Below, one piece after another: positions 54,486-62,720 of a stretch of 64,000 nucleotides of DNA (position 1 is its first letter; each line of letters starts with the position of its first letter). Origin of the DNA: Dyella caseinilytica (lineage in GTDB: Bacteria > Pseudomonadota > Gammaproteobacteria > Xanthomonadales > Rhodanobacteraceae). The stretch is taken from NCBI RefSeq assembly GCF_016865235.1, contig NZ_CP064030.1, positions 4,340,001 through 4,404,000 of the forward strand, written 5' to 3'. The translations under genes and the position numbers were made by a program. Below the pieces are notes generated by a model. That model was not told the DNA's origin. It did not search any database and saw nothing but the letters and a program-made list of their open reading frames with translations.

Positions 54486-54714
54486 AGAGGTTCCTTCAAA
54501 TTCTTACGAATACTTCATTTACGGTCGCCCCTCTTTCAGGCTGAAACGGGGGATACGACTAATGGCGACTTTCTGAGGGCATTCATTAAGTCTCCAGTTC
54601 CGATGTATCACGCTCCCGCGCGAGTACAGAGAAATGGGGGGACCGCATGAACCGGTGCGCGCAAAACACTTAGGCCAGAGGGCCATGAAATGCCTGGCTG
54701 AGGGGTCTTGCACA

Positions 54715-55047
54715 TCATTCTTTTGCTTTGTCGTCCACCATGTGCTTCGCCAGGTTCAGCAGTTCGGCTCGTTCGCTCTTCGATAACTTGTCAAAAGCTA
54801 GCAAGAGATCTGCTTGGTCTTCCTCTTCGGCAAATAGGTAGGCCAAGGGCACATGTAGCGCCTGCGCAAGAGCAGCTGCCGTATCCATGTCTGCCCTATT
54901 GACCGTCTGTTCATATCGATTGATGCGAGCACTGCCGCTGGCTTTGTCACCGGACACCATGCCTCCTAGCGAGCGCTGAGAAAGGCCGCGCAAGGCACGG
55001 GCGGCCTTCAGGCGCTTGGCAAAGGTGGCGGCTATCGAGTCGGTCAA
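54715..55047 (-). CDS. XRE-family transcriptional regulator (110 aa)
   Basis: An N-terminal helix-turn-helix (AKRLKAARALRGLSQRSLGG ... SARINRYEQTVNRADMDTAA) is followed by a helical C-terminal region (LAYLFAEEEDQADLLLAFDK) that likely forms the dimer. It is divergent from the lipoprotein gene at 55224; a palindrome lies in the intervening promoter region. It could control that gene, the restriction-modification genes downstream, or itself. Confidence 0.85.
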   Translation of the reverse strand: MTDSIAATFAKRLKAARALRGLSQRSLGGMVSGDKASGSARINRYEQTVNRADMDTAAALAQALHVPLAYLFAEEEDQADLLLAFDKLSKSERAELLNLAKHMVDDKAKE

Positions 55048-55108
55048 ACAATCGCAACGGAAGTTGTGCTTGAAGGAGCATGGCCTATCTACCGTGTCCG
55101 TAGTAGTC

Positions 55109-55125
55109 TCTACTGTAGCAGTAGA
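55109..55125. promoter_or_regulatory. Candidate operator between the XRE regulator and lipoprotein genes
   Basis: TCTACTG, then TAG, then CAGTAGA form a 17-base inverted repeat in the divergent promoter region. The size suits an XRE dimer. The bound protein is inferred from position only. Confidence 0.5.
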
Positions 55126-55223
55126 TGCCCCCTAGGAATGTGCGCTGAGAGCACTGCTGAAAGTCTCACGGCAAGCCTAAAGGGGCACCTAGCGGCTAAT
55201 TACTCGGACTAAAGGGGAAGCGC

Positions 55224-56009
55224 ATGAATTTGATGAAGTGGGGGGTGCAACCGCGCCGTCGGGCATCGACGGCGGCTCTTACCACGGCATATGTAGTGGG
55301 CCTTTCGGCTTGCGGTCACGGCGACATTTCAAAACTGAAGGCCCAAACGCTAGACGCGAATTCGTCGTACACCATAGGTCAGGCCTTCGACCATCGGAAC
55401 GTTTGTAACGCGGTATCTTGGAAAGAGAGCACGGACAACCGTGGACGCAAAGTGATCGAATACCGCTGCGTCTTCAATATAGATAGGGCCGATTCTGAGA
55501 ACGCGCAGCGCCAGCAGATCGATAAGCTCCGCCAAGGCATGCAGGCCGAACAGAAAGGCATCCAGTTACAGATAGAGCAAATGGGGCATTCTCTGGATAT
55601 CCAAGGCAAGAGCTTGGAGGAGTCGGTGGCAAGTCCACCGGTGGAACCGGCACTTCTAATGAGTCTTGAGCAACAGCAGAAGGATCATGATGCCGCTGTA
55701 GCGAAGTATCAGCAGATGAAAGCGAATGGCCCCCAAACGATGGCTGATATCCAGAAGAAGTACGAAGACCTGATCGCCCGTGCCAAATCAGAAGGCATTG
55801 TCGCCGGGGCTACTGAGACTTTTCAGTGGACGGTCAACGATGACGGATTCACTCCTATATACGCCGGGCGGGATATTGAGATGAGCAATGGAAACGTCGT
55901 TCATCAAAACTATTCTGAAATGAATGCGGAACATGCTGTTGCCGCCATGATCCGGAACGATGCCGCCAATCTGCAGGCCTACATCCTGCAGGTGCCCTGG
56001 CCATATTGA
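55224..56009 (+). CDS. Putative lipoprotein with coiled coil (261 aa)
   Basis: I do not recognise a family. After a basic start (PRRRAS) a hydrophobic stretch leads to LSACGHGD, a lipobox with the lipidation cysteine at about residue 31. The middle part is heptad-rich (NAQRQQIDKLRQGMQAEQKG, SLEQQQKDHDAAVAKYQQMK) and probably coiled. The C-terminus is a small globular part with two more cysteines upstream (HRNVCNAVSW, VIEYRCVF). A GGGGAA site precedes the ATG. It is followed by a very strong terminator and is divergent from the XRE gene. Confidence 0.65.
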   Translation: MNLMKWGVQPRRRASTAALTTAYVVGLSACGHGDISKLKAQTLDANSSYTIGQAFDHRNVCNAVSWKESTDNRGRKVIEYRCVFNIDRADSENAQRQQIDKLRQGMQAEQKGIQLQIEQMGHSLDIQGKSLEESVASPPVEPALLMSLEQQQKDHDAAVAKYQQMKANGPQTMADIQKKYEDLIARAKSEGIVAGATETFQWTVNDDGFTPIYAGRDIEMSNGNVVHQNYSEMNAEHAVAAMIRNDAANLQAYILQVPWPY

Positions 56010-56054
56010 AACCTTCAGACCATCCAATTCCCTAGCTCTTAGGCGTCACCTGTT

Positions 56055-56114
56055 GCCCTCCCTCCCCATGCGCTAACGCGCATGGGGAGGGAGGGCTGTG
56101 CACTCTCTTTTTTT
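56055..56114 (+). terminator. Strong terminator, 19-bp perfect stem
   Basis: GCCCTCCCTCCCCATGCGC (56055-56073) pairs without mismatch with its inverse at 56078-56096 around a TAAC loop; a T-rich run (CTCTTTTTTTC) follows at 56103-56114. Confidence 0.9.
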
Positions 56115-56740
56115 CTTAAAACGTCGGCAACCCTGACTCGGTTCACACTAAATTTCCATGACTGCGAGGCTTAATTTGCTCGCTCGACAAATGCTTTGAA
56201 GGCATACACGGACAGGGGCGCCGCAAAAGGCATCTAGCAAAGGCTGGAGAATTTCCTTAGCCCGAATTTCCGTGATTGAAGCTGTCTGGCACTGGCTTTG
56301 GAGGAACTTTCCGGACCTAAGTAGCTCCGCCACTAGCAAGAATCAGAACCTATCTTGCCGCCAAAGTTACAGTCTCTTGTTAGCTGCCAGAAATTCCCAG
56401 GCGGGATCGCAAGCCATCCTCCTAAAAGTGCCAATGTCCTGTGTTATGCGAAGCGCGCCGATAGATGCGAAACAATGGTTTGGCAGTTAGGACCTTCCGG
56501 CTCTAATGCCCATTGGCCGCCGCGATGATACCGATCGCCTTCCTTCTGCCGTTGAAATCGTGGCGCTACAACGGCCTTCGCCGCCCACAATAAAAAAGGC
56601 CATCTTCCATCTTAATTAATTGTTTATAAAAGTAAATATTCATTTAGATTTGGATATAAAAGTTTACGTCGGAAGCTCGCATTTTTCCTCCGGTAGCGAC
56701 TAGTTACGATCCGATTTCGTCCCAAATTGGCGTCATCGAA
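56115..56740. other. Gene-poor stretch with AT-rich promoter-like end
   Basis: No convincing coding region in either strand; the small frames (56148-56339 minus, 56272-56490 plus) lack start signals and family resemblance. An AT-rich segment at about 56605-56680 (TTAATTAATTGTTTATAAAA) likely holds the promoter of the following small gene. Confidence 0.5.
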
Positions 56741-56959
56741 ATGAGGAAAATAGATAAAGAAGACCTACCGTTACGCTTGGACATCCACCAGTTCGCGTGG
56801 CTGGCCAACTGCTCCACTTCGCAGCTCTGGAACGTCACCAATCCGAAATCGAAAAAGTTCGATTCGACGGCGCCGCCGCGGATGAAGTTTGGTCGCAGCA
56901 CCCGTTTTGACACGGATCTCTGTTGGGCATGGACCAAAGCAGCGGAGGGAAATCGGTAA
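56741..56959 (+). CDS. AlpA-like DNA-binding protein (72 aa)
   Basis: A small protein with the layout of an AlpA/excisionase-type winged helix: QFAWLANCSTSQLWNVTNPK is the recognition helix part, APPRMKFGRSTRFDTDLCWA the wing with the usual Pro-x-x-x-x-Gly-Arg-Ser then Trp pattern. Such proteins activate integrase genes or act as recombination directionality factors. It sits upstream of the inovirus Gp2-like gene and 13 kb from the integrase. Confidence 0.6.
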   Translation: MRKIDKEDLPLRLDIHQFAWLANCSTSQLWNVTNPKSKKFDSTAPPRMKFGRSTRFDTDLCWAWTKAAEGNR

Positions 56960-57282
56960 ACGAAAGACGCCCTGAAACCGACGTATTCGGAATATAACTT
57001 GCCGATCTCAAACTACCCGATCGCCCACTGTTTCACGATGTGCCGATCGAAAAACACCCCGAGCCAGGGGCAATGCCTGAATCCGCCAATTTCGGTCTTA
57101 ATGTTATCTACCACTAATTAAATGGTTGTAATGATCATGAGTAGGCAGATGCATTGAGCAACGAAGCTATCTGTACTGGAAGGCTTCTCAACTCGCGGCT
57201 AGCTTGCGTTAACTGTATTTCCTTGGCTCCTTTAACAACACACATAGGCCCTGCGCTTCCCATAGCCAAGAAAGTTATTGAC

Positions 57283-58623
57283 ATGAAATCCAACAAACCG
57301 TCGCTCTACAAAGGTGCAGAGGAAGCACTTGTTTACACGACTCAAACCCGCTTCCACGAGGACGGGGATATGACACCGCGTCGCATTCGCACGCATGACG
57401 AAGAGATGGCGCGCGAACTGATGGCTATCGAAAAGACGATGCACCGGTTGACCAGCACGCAAAGACCACTCTTTCATTGGCCAATCAAGATAGATCACCA
57501 TTCACAGAGACTCTGCCGCGGGCGCCTAGCGAATCATTTCCTGCACATCCTTCGCCCCAATCTGGCGAGCATTCGCCAGACATTCCCGTACCACCAGTTC
57601 CATCCGCTTGTCGCGTTGTTTGAAGATCACATGGAGGCGAACGCGTTCTCAGCCCAGTTTTCGCCCACCTGCAAGGAAGATGTTGATCGCCTTAACGCTT
57701 GCGTTAGTGCCATCCGTCAGGCGGCTCGTTCGCAGAGATTTCGCTTTAGCCGCGACAAGCATCATAAGCTGATACGCAGCAACACCGTTGGCCTTCTAGA
57801 GTTGATCGACAGACTCTTTGCAGCGCACAGCCAACTGCTCGTTGTGCGCATGGATATCTCGTATCTCCGCCACCCGGTGGAGGCCTGGCGCTCTTTTCCA
57901 GTGATGATGGAGGAGGCCCTCGCTCACCGCAGAGAGATAATTCATTACTTGCGCCGCAAGTGTCCCTTCAAACCAGTAGGTTACGCCTGGAAGTTGGAAT
58001 TCACCGAGCACACGGGCTGGCACACGCATCTTCTGCTCTTCTACGACGCGAACCATCACCAACAGGACTTTGTGATTGCTGACCATATTGGCAAACATTG
58101 GAACCGCGTCATTACAGGCGGGAACGGCCGCTACTACATCTGCAATTACGAATCGTATCTGCACCGCGGAGTTGGAAAGATTCACTACAGCGACACAGCG
58201 AAGCTTTGGGCTCTCCGTACTTTGGTCGCACCGTATCTCACAAAAGCGGACTACTATGCCCGAATGGTTTTGTCTGTGGCTGGGTCCGCTGAAGCTGAGG
58301 ATCGCGCGCTCGTACGTAAATCCCGTACGTTTGGGCGAAGCGAACTGCCCGATGCGCCGGTAAAGAAGCTCGGTCGTCCTCGCGCGCTTCCTTCTGCGAG
58401 GGTGGCCGACTACTTACCTTCCAAGCCACGCATGATTGCAAAACTCAGGAAGAAGGTGCCCACGAAGAGATGTCCGATCTCACACGAAGGAACCTACTTC
58501 GGGCCGCTTAATACACGCAGGCTTCCGGCATCCCTCGCTGGCTCGTCCTTGCTTGTCACTCCGCTGCAAAACAGTCTGTTTGGCAGTCTGATCACGTCGG
58601 ACGACGACAGCTGGACTAGGTGA
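57283..58623 (+). CDS. Inovirus Gp2 / YagK-YfjJ domain protein (about 446 aa)
   Basis: Related to replication-associated proteins of filamentous phages and satellite islands. The C-terminal half shows LLVVRMDISYLRHPVEAWRS, WKLEFTEHTGWHTHLLLFYD with a HxH pair like HUH endonucleases, and the CNYESYLHRGVGKIHYSDTA region with candidate tyrosines, which fits the YagK_YfjJ_C family. It may nick or replicate the excised island. The start is uncertain: an in-frame TTG at 57154 or ATG 57283. It converges with the IS3-like gene. Confidence 0.72.
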   Translation: MKSNKPSLYKGAEEALVYTTQTRFHEDGDMTPRRIRTHDEEMARELMAIEKTMHRLTSTQRPLFHWPIKIDHHSQRLCRGRLANHFLHILRPNLASIRQTFPYHQFHPLVALFEDHMEANAFSAQFSPTCKEDVDRLNACVSAIRQAARSQRFRFSRDKHHKLIRSNTVGLLELIDRLFAAHSQLLVVRMDISYLRHPVEAWRSFPVMMEEALAHRREIIHYLRRKCPFKPVGYAWKLEFTEHTGWHTHLLLFYDANHHQQDFVIADHIGKHWNRVITGGNGRYYICNYESYLHRGVGKIHYSDTAKLWALRTLVAPYLTKADYYARMVLSVAGSAEAEDRALVRKSRTFGRSELPDAPVKKLGRPRALPSARVADYLPSKPRMIAKLRKKVPTKRCPISHEGTYFGPLNTRRLPASLAGSSLLVTPLQNSLFGSLITSDDDSWTR

Positions 58624-58632
58624 CACGGCCTT

Positions 58633-59586
58633 TCAATTTGATCGTTTTGCCTCGGCCGAGCCTTTGGGTGCTCTTCCCCTGAATGCGTTGTAGAGGAGAC
58701 CTCTTTGCTTAATAAGCTGAAGCTTGATGAACGTTTCAGAATCATCCGTCCATAACTGTCCATGCAGCGGTTCGTAAGTCGCTCGCATTTCATCGAGCTT
58801 CTTGTAGCAGCGAGTCGCAGCTTGCTGATGACTTCGCCAACCATTGGGTGGTCGTTGTTGGAGAAGGTATTCTGCAAACTTCACTTCGCATTCCTTGCGC
58901 GCTGACTTCAATTGCTCACTTTCTCGCTCTTTTCGTGCTTTCGCTCGGACTTCCTCCACTATTCGAGGACTGGCAAGATCACTGGCCTCGTTTAGGAGCG
59001 CATAGGCTCTGTTGCGATGCTTCAGGGCGGCTTCCATCTGCCGACCTTCGGCAGCGTGTTCAGCGAACGCGTATGAAATCCAACCCTTGGCAAAAGCCAG
59101 GCAGGCTTTGTCGCTAAGGGGCTCATCAAGCGCTACCGCCTGATAGCAGCGCATCAGCTCCGCCTCGGCATGGGGGCGCTGCTCGGAGTCAAGCGCCGTA
59201 CGCGCTAAATCGACGCAATAAGCACGCCCTTCCTCTCCAAAATACCCGTCACTAAGTCGAAACGGTAATTCATCGATCAGAACTGTTAGATACCTAGGAC
59301 GGACAGGAATTTTATTGTCTGCAGTAAAACCGAGCACCTGGCCGCCGGCTAGTTCGGCTCTCTCGTCTTGAGCTAGTGACGGTTTCCCTACCATAGGGGG
59401 CTTTTCAGCGGAGCCCATCCGCGCGGACACTTCCTTTAGAAATGCAGTCCGCCACGCACTGATAAGACTGCGGTCAACATTAAACGCGTTGGCTAACTCG
59501 GCTAATGTTTTCTTGCCATCAAGAGTAGCAAGTGCAACCTTTACCTTGAACTCAGGGGGATGCTTACGACGTTGGCGCTTCGCCAT
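58633..59586 (-). CDS. IS3-OrfA-like helix-turn-helix joined to an unknown helical domain (317 aa)
   Basis: Residues 1-57 or so (RKHPPEFKVKVALATLDGKK, LAELANAFNVDRSLISAWRT) look like the N-terminal HTH of IS3 family OrfA. The rest is not transposase: it has no DDE part, is mostly helical, acidic and charged (AKARKERESEQLKSARKECE), and contains a segment PVRPRYLTVLIDELPFRLSD that may be a strand-rich linker. I do not recognise the domain. A domesticated transposase HTH used as DNA-binding head of an island regulator is the simplest reading. Confidence 0.65.
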   Translation of the reverse strand: MAKRQRRKHPPEFKVKVALATLDGKKTLAELANAFNVDRSLISAWRTAFLKEVSARMGSAEKPPMVGKPSLAQDERAELAGGQVLGFTADNKIPVRPRYLTVLIDELPFRLSDGYFGEEGRAYCVDLARTALDSEQRPHAEAELMRCYQAVALDEPLSDKACLAFAKGWISYAFAEHAAEGRQMEAALKHRNRAYALLNEASDLASPRIVEEVRAKARKERESEQLKSARKECEVKFAEYLLQQRPPNGWRSHQQAATRCYKKLDEMRATYEPLHGQLWTDDSETFIKLQLIKQRGLLYNAFRGRAPKGSAEAKRSN

Positions 59587-59722
59587 GAACCAACTTCCCT
59601 TGCTGCTACCTCGATGCTAAGTGACGCTATGCGCCATCTGCGCAAGTCTTCGATAGAATTTTAAGGGAAACTGCGGCTCACTCCCAACTCTTTCACTCCA
59701 CGAGAAAGGGCGAGGTTCAAAA

Positions 59723-59742
59723 GTGAGTAAGATAGCGAGTAA
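59723..59742 (+). promoter_or_regulatory. Integrase arm-type repeats, right end
   Basis: GTGAGTAA at 59723-59730 and GCGAGTAA at 59735-59742, again 12 bases apart start to start, exactly the spacing of the direct pair near the integrase. The flanks also agree (AAAAGTGAGTAAG then GAGTAAA). Confidence 0.65.
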
Positions 59743-59802
59743 AGTTCCGAGTGCGTTCACGAAAATATATTTAATATCATAAACTTAAATAGACTATTCG
59801 GA

Positions 59803-59830
59803 TGATGGTGGGCCACCAAATATCTGTCCA
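59803..59830 (+). other. attR candidate core
   Basis: GTGGGCCACCAAATATCTGT followed by CCAAC. It matches the tRNA-Ile 3' end and its downstream bases at 43801-43828 except for one missing C and a few substitutions. The next 330 bases to 60160 are AT-richer and contain no gene I can support. Confidence 0.55.
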
Positions 59831-60160
59831 ACGTCTGCTATATGGATTCCGGCATAAATTGGCCGATTTGGCCAGATTATGATAGATGGTCAACCATATA
59901 GCGTCCGCGTTACAAGGGCTCCAAAGAGACAGTCCTTTTTCGATGGTTGCGTACGCGCATCGGTAGCAACATCCGACCGCAGAAAAAGTTACCTACTGGT
60001 CTCTTTTCTGGAACGGGCAAAGAACTAATTGTCCGTTCTTTATTCTCACGTCAACCCATCTTAGGTATCGATTCGTTCGCATGCCTCAGCAAGATCGGGG
60101 TCGGTTTCATTTTCGATACTATCGCTGCGGTCTGAGAAGTGAAGCTGACCCTGAGCTTCC

Positions 60161-61399
60161 TCATACCGAGCGTGTCGCCTCCACCGGCGGCACACGCGAA
60201 GCACGCAACGCCGGCGCCAACGTCGCCGCCTGTCCCAGCAGCAGTAGAACGACGGCGCCCAACAGTACATAAAGCGGCGAGACGCGCTCCATTTCGAACC
60301 GCATCACCAGCCACTGGCTGAGACCGACGGCCAACACCGTCCCCACCATCAGCCCGCCCATGCAGATCAGCAGGTTCTCGGTAAGAAAGTACGAAAGAAT
60401 ATCGTTGCGCGTAGCTCCCAGGGCGCGCCGTACGCCGATCTGCTTGCGGCGCTGTGCCACCCAGAAGCTGGTGAGTCCGACGATGCCGGCAGCAGTGATC
60501 ATCAGCAGTACCAGGCATATGGCACCCATCATCAGCGCCAGTCCGCGGTCGTCCTTATAGGCATGTGCGCGCACCTCGGCAAAGGTGCGCACACCGCCAT
60601 TTTCCGCATCGGGGATGATGCGCAGGCGATTGATCTTGAAAAGCGCGTTGGGCGCCACCTTTGTCAGCGTATCTAGTTGCCCAGGTAGGGTGCGTATAAG
60701 GTAGGCGTTGGCCCTATCGATAAGCACAGTCGGTTCGAGCAGGACGTAATCGTAGGTCGTATCCGTCCAGGTACCTGCAGAGAACCCTGCCATATCGCCG
60801 ATGATGCCAATAATGGTGCTGGGGGTGGCGGAACTGCCCACATAAACGGGCTTGCCCAGTGCCGATCCGTCCGGATAAAGGCGCTTGGCCAGTGCCTTGG
60901 TAATGATTACCACCGAAGGCGAGGAAAGGTTATTCGAATCCAGCATGCGCACTTCGTCGGCACGGAAATTACGACCGGTGATCAGTCTGGCTCCCAGCAC
61001 CGGCAGCACGTGTTCGTCACCGAAGAAACGCGCCCCGGCAATTGCCTGGCTGGGATCTTCCGGCTTGATGCTCAGGTTGGATTCCCAGCCACCGCCACGT
61101 AGCGGATAGCCGTAGCTCACCGCCACGTCCTGCACGCCCGGCAACTGCCGCAGGGTCTCCATGTCTGTGTGGATCAGTGCGCCGAGGTCCGCTGCCCTGG
61201 CGTTGGTCCATTCATTGCGAACCGTCAGCAGGTTTTCTTCGGCGACGCCGCTAGGCCGGGCCAGATGCGTAACGCGCTGGTGAATGATGAACAACGCATT
61301 GCAGACGATCGCCAGGGTCAGCGCGATCTGCAAACCGATCAGCAACGTGCCGACCTTGTGTCGCTTCAGTGCGGCAAGAACAGGAGTGATCTGCAACAT
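60161..61399 (-). CDS. ABC transporter permease, MacB/FtsX-like (412 aa)
   Basis: An inner-membrane permease with one N-terminal helix (LIGLQIALTLAIVCNALFII), a large periplasmic domain (MacB_PCD type, about 45-270) and three C-terminal helices of the FtsX domain (LMMGAICLVLLMITAAGIVG ... RRKQIGVRRALGATRNDILS). It would export peptides or lipids with a partner ATPase. It follows the second permease by 10 bases. No ATPase or adaptor gene is in the window. Confidence 0.88.
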   Translation of the reverse strand: MLQITPVLAALKRHKVGTLLIGLQIALTLAIVCNALFIIHQRVTHLARPSGVAEENLLTVRNEWTNARAADLGALIHTDMETLRQLPGVQDVAVSYGYPLRGGGWESNLSIKPEDPSQAIAGARFFGDEHVLPVLGARLITGRNFRADEVRMLDSNNLSSPSVVIITKALAKRLYPDGSALGKPVYVGSSATPSTIIGIIGDMAGFSAGTWTDTTYDYVLLEPTVLIDRANAYLIRTLPGQLDTLTKVAPNALFKINRLRIIPDAENGGVRTFAEVRAHAYKDDRGLALMMGAICLVLLMITAAGIVGLTSFWVAQRRKQIGVRRALGATRNDILSYFLTENLLICMGGLMVGTVLAVGLSQWLVMRFEMERVSPLYVLLGAVVLLLLGQAATLAPALRASRVPPVEATRSV

Positions 61400-61409
61400 G
61401 CACGGACTC

Positions 61410-62720
61410 TCAATTGATTTTAAGCTGCCAGGCGGGCTGCACTTTCGCCGCTCGCCAGGTGGGATAAAGCGCCGCCAGCACCGCGGCCAGAACGGCCACG
61501 CACAGGGTCAACGCCATTAACTTCAGATCGACGGTCGCCAGGCGTGCGATCTGCGCGTCGAAGATCAGGCTGATACTCCATACACCCAACCCAGTCAGCA
61601 CAAGGCCCAGCACGCCGCCGGCTAGGCCGATCGCCGCACCTTCGAGCAGGAATTGCGCATAGATGGTGCGGCGCGACGCCCCCAGGGCACGACGCACGCC
61701 GATCTCGGGCGCGCGCCGCAGGAATTTCGCCAGTAGCAAACCCACTGTGTTGACCAGGCAGATCAGCAGGAAACCCAGCGATATGTAGAGCGAAAGCGAG
61801 GTTTCCGGCGGCACGACGTGTTCGTAATCCAGCCATTGCGTGACGTTGCGCAGCCGAATATTGGGCGGCCACTCGAAGCGGCCCGCGCGCCGTTGTTCCG
61901 AAGCGTAATCCTGCAGGTACTGACGATAGGCCCGGGCATCAGCCGCGCTCGGCAATTCAACCCAATGCAATAACCAAACGCAGTCCGAATGCAGCAAGGC
62001 ATCCCAGCCGCCGCCGTAATTTTCGACGGGGCAGTCCGTATGGCCAGCAGTGATGAGCTGCTGGTCAATTGCACGGCTCATTGGGATAAACAACTGGATC
62101 GGATCGCCAAACGGCCCCACGCTGATCGGATCGAAGAATCGCGGTTGCGGGTCCCATCTGTCGATCACGCCGGTAATGCGGTATTCGTACCCATTGAGGT
62201 TGATCTCCTGTCCGACGCTGTTGGCACCATGGAACAGGCGTTCGTTGAGCGCGCGCCCGATCACTACCACCGGAGTTCGATTCTGATCGTCGGAGGCGGA
62301 CCAGCCGCGGCCATAGAGAAAAGGAATGTCGAACATCTGAAACGCATCGGCAGACATCGCGTAAGTGTCCGAGCGAATCGGCCGAAGATCCGGATTTGAA
62401 GGGATCACCGACAACAACACCGGATACAGGGAAGTCTCCCTGATCGCCTTGTGTGTCCGCTGCAGAGCCAGCGCATCGGTGTAGTCCATCTCATCCGGCG
62501 GCTCGCCTTTCTCATTATGTTGCGGACCATAGTTGTCGATCTGCACCGCATAAAGCTGAGAAGCTTTTTCCGGTATCGGATTACCCGACACGATGCGAAA
62601 CACCGAATACGCCGTCATGGAAGCAGCAACGCCAACCCCGATCGCAATGACCATAAGTGCGGTGAGGACGGGATTGTGGCGCAGGCTGCGCATACCTAAC
62701 TGAAAGTAATAAACGAACAT
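61410..62720 (-). CDS. ABC transporter permease, MacB/FtsX-like, first of the pair (436 aa)
   Basis: Same architecture as the downstream gene: an N-terminal helix (NPVLTALMVIAIGVGVAASM), a periplasmic domain and the FtsX region (SLYISLGFLLICLVNTVGLL, PEIGVRRALGASRRTIYAQF). The two are likely a heterodimer. Such pairs usually follow genes for an ATP-binding subunit and a periplasmic adaptor; here the upstream DNA (62721 on) contains no such genes, so either they lie outside or the operon is broken. Confidence 0.88.
   Translation of the reverse strand: MFVYYFQLGMRSLRHNPVLTALMVIAIGVGVAASMTAYSVFRIVSGNPIPEKASQLYAVQIDNYGPQHNEKGEPPDEMDYTDALALQRTHKAIRETSLYPVLLSVIPSNPDLRPIRSDTYAMSADAFQMFDIPFLYGRGWSASDDQNRTPVVVIGRALNERLFHGANSVGQEINLNGYEYRITGVIDRWDPQPRFFDPISVGPFGDPIQLFIPMSRAIDQQLITAGHTDCPVENYGGGWDALLHSDCVWLLHWVELPSAADARAYRQYLQDYASEQRRAGRFEWPPNIRLRNVTQWLDYEHVVPPETSLSLYISLGFLLICLVNTVGLLLAKFLRRAPEIGVRRALGASRRTIYAQFLLEGAAIGLAGGVLGLVLTGLGVWSISLIFDAQIARLATVDLKLMALTLCVAVLAAVLAALYPTWRAAKVQPAWQLKIN

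Larger units (their letters stand above)
43798..59830 (+). mobile_element. tRNA-Ile-associated genomic island of about 16 kb
   Basis: Bounded at the left by the 3' end of tRNA-Ile and at the right by a similar 26-28 base core at 59803-59830. It carries a tyrosine integrase at its left end, matching arm-type repeats at both ends, and cargo of lower GC and different codon use than the core genome: RNA-acting proteins, restriction-modification, regulators and inovirus/IS-like genes. The imperfect right core means the true right end could alternatively lie further right. Confidence 0.7.

Noticed and set aside
54519..54713. Small minus-strand frame between mod and the XRE gene
   Set aside because: No ribosome-binding site or known motif; likely the leader region of mod.
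59947..60135. Small plus-strand frame right of the island
   Set aside because: No start signal, no family resemblance, antisense to AT-rich intergenic DNA.
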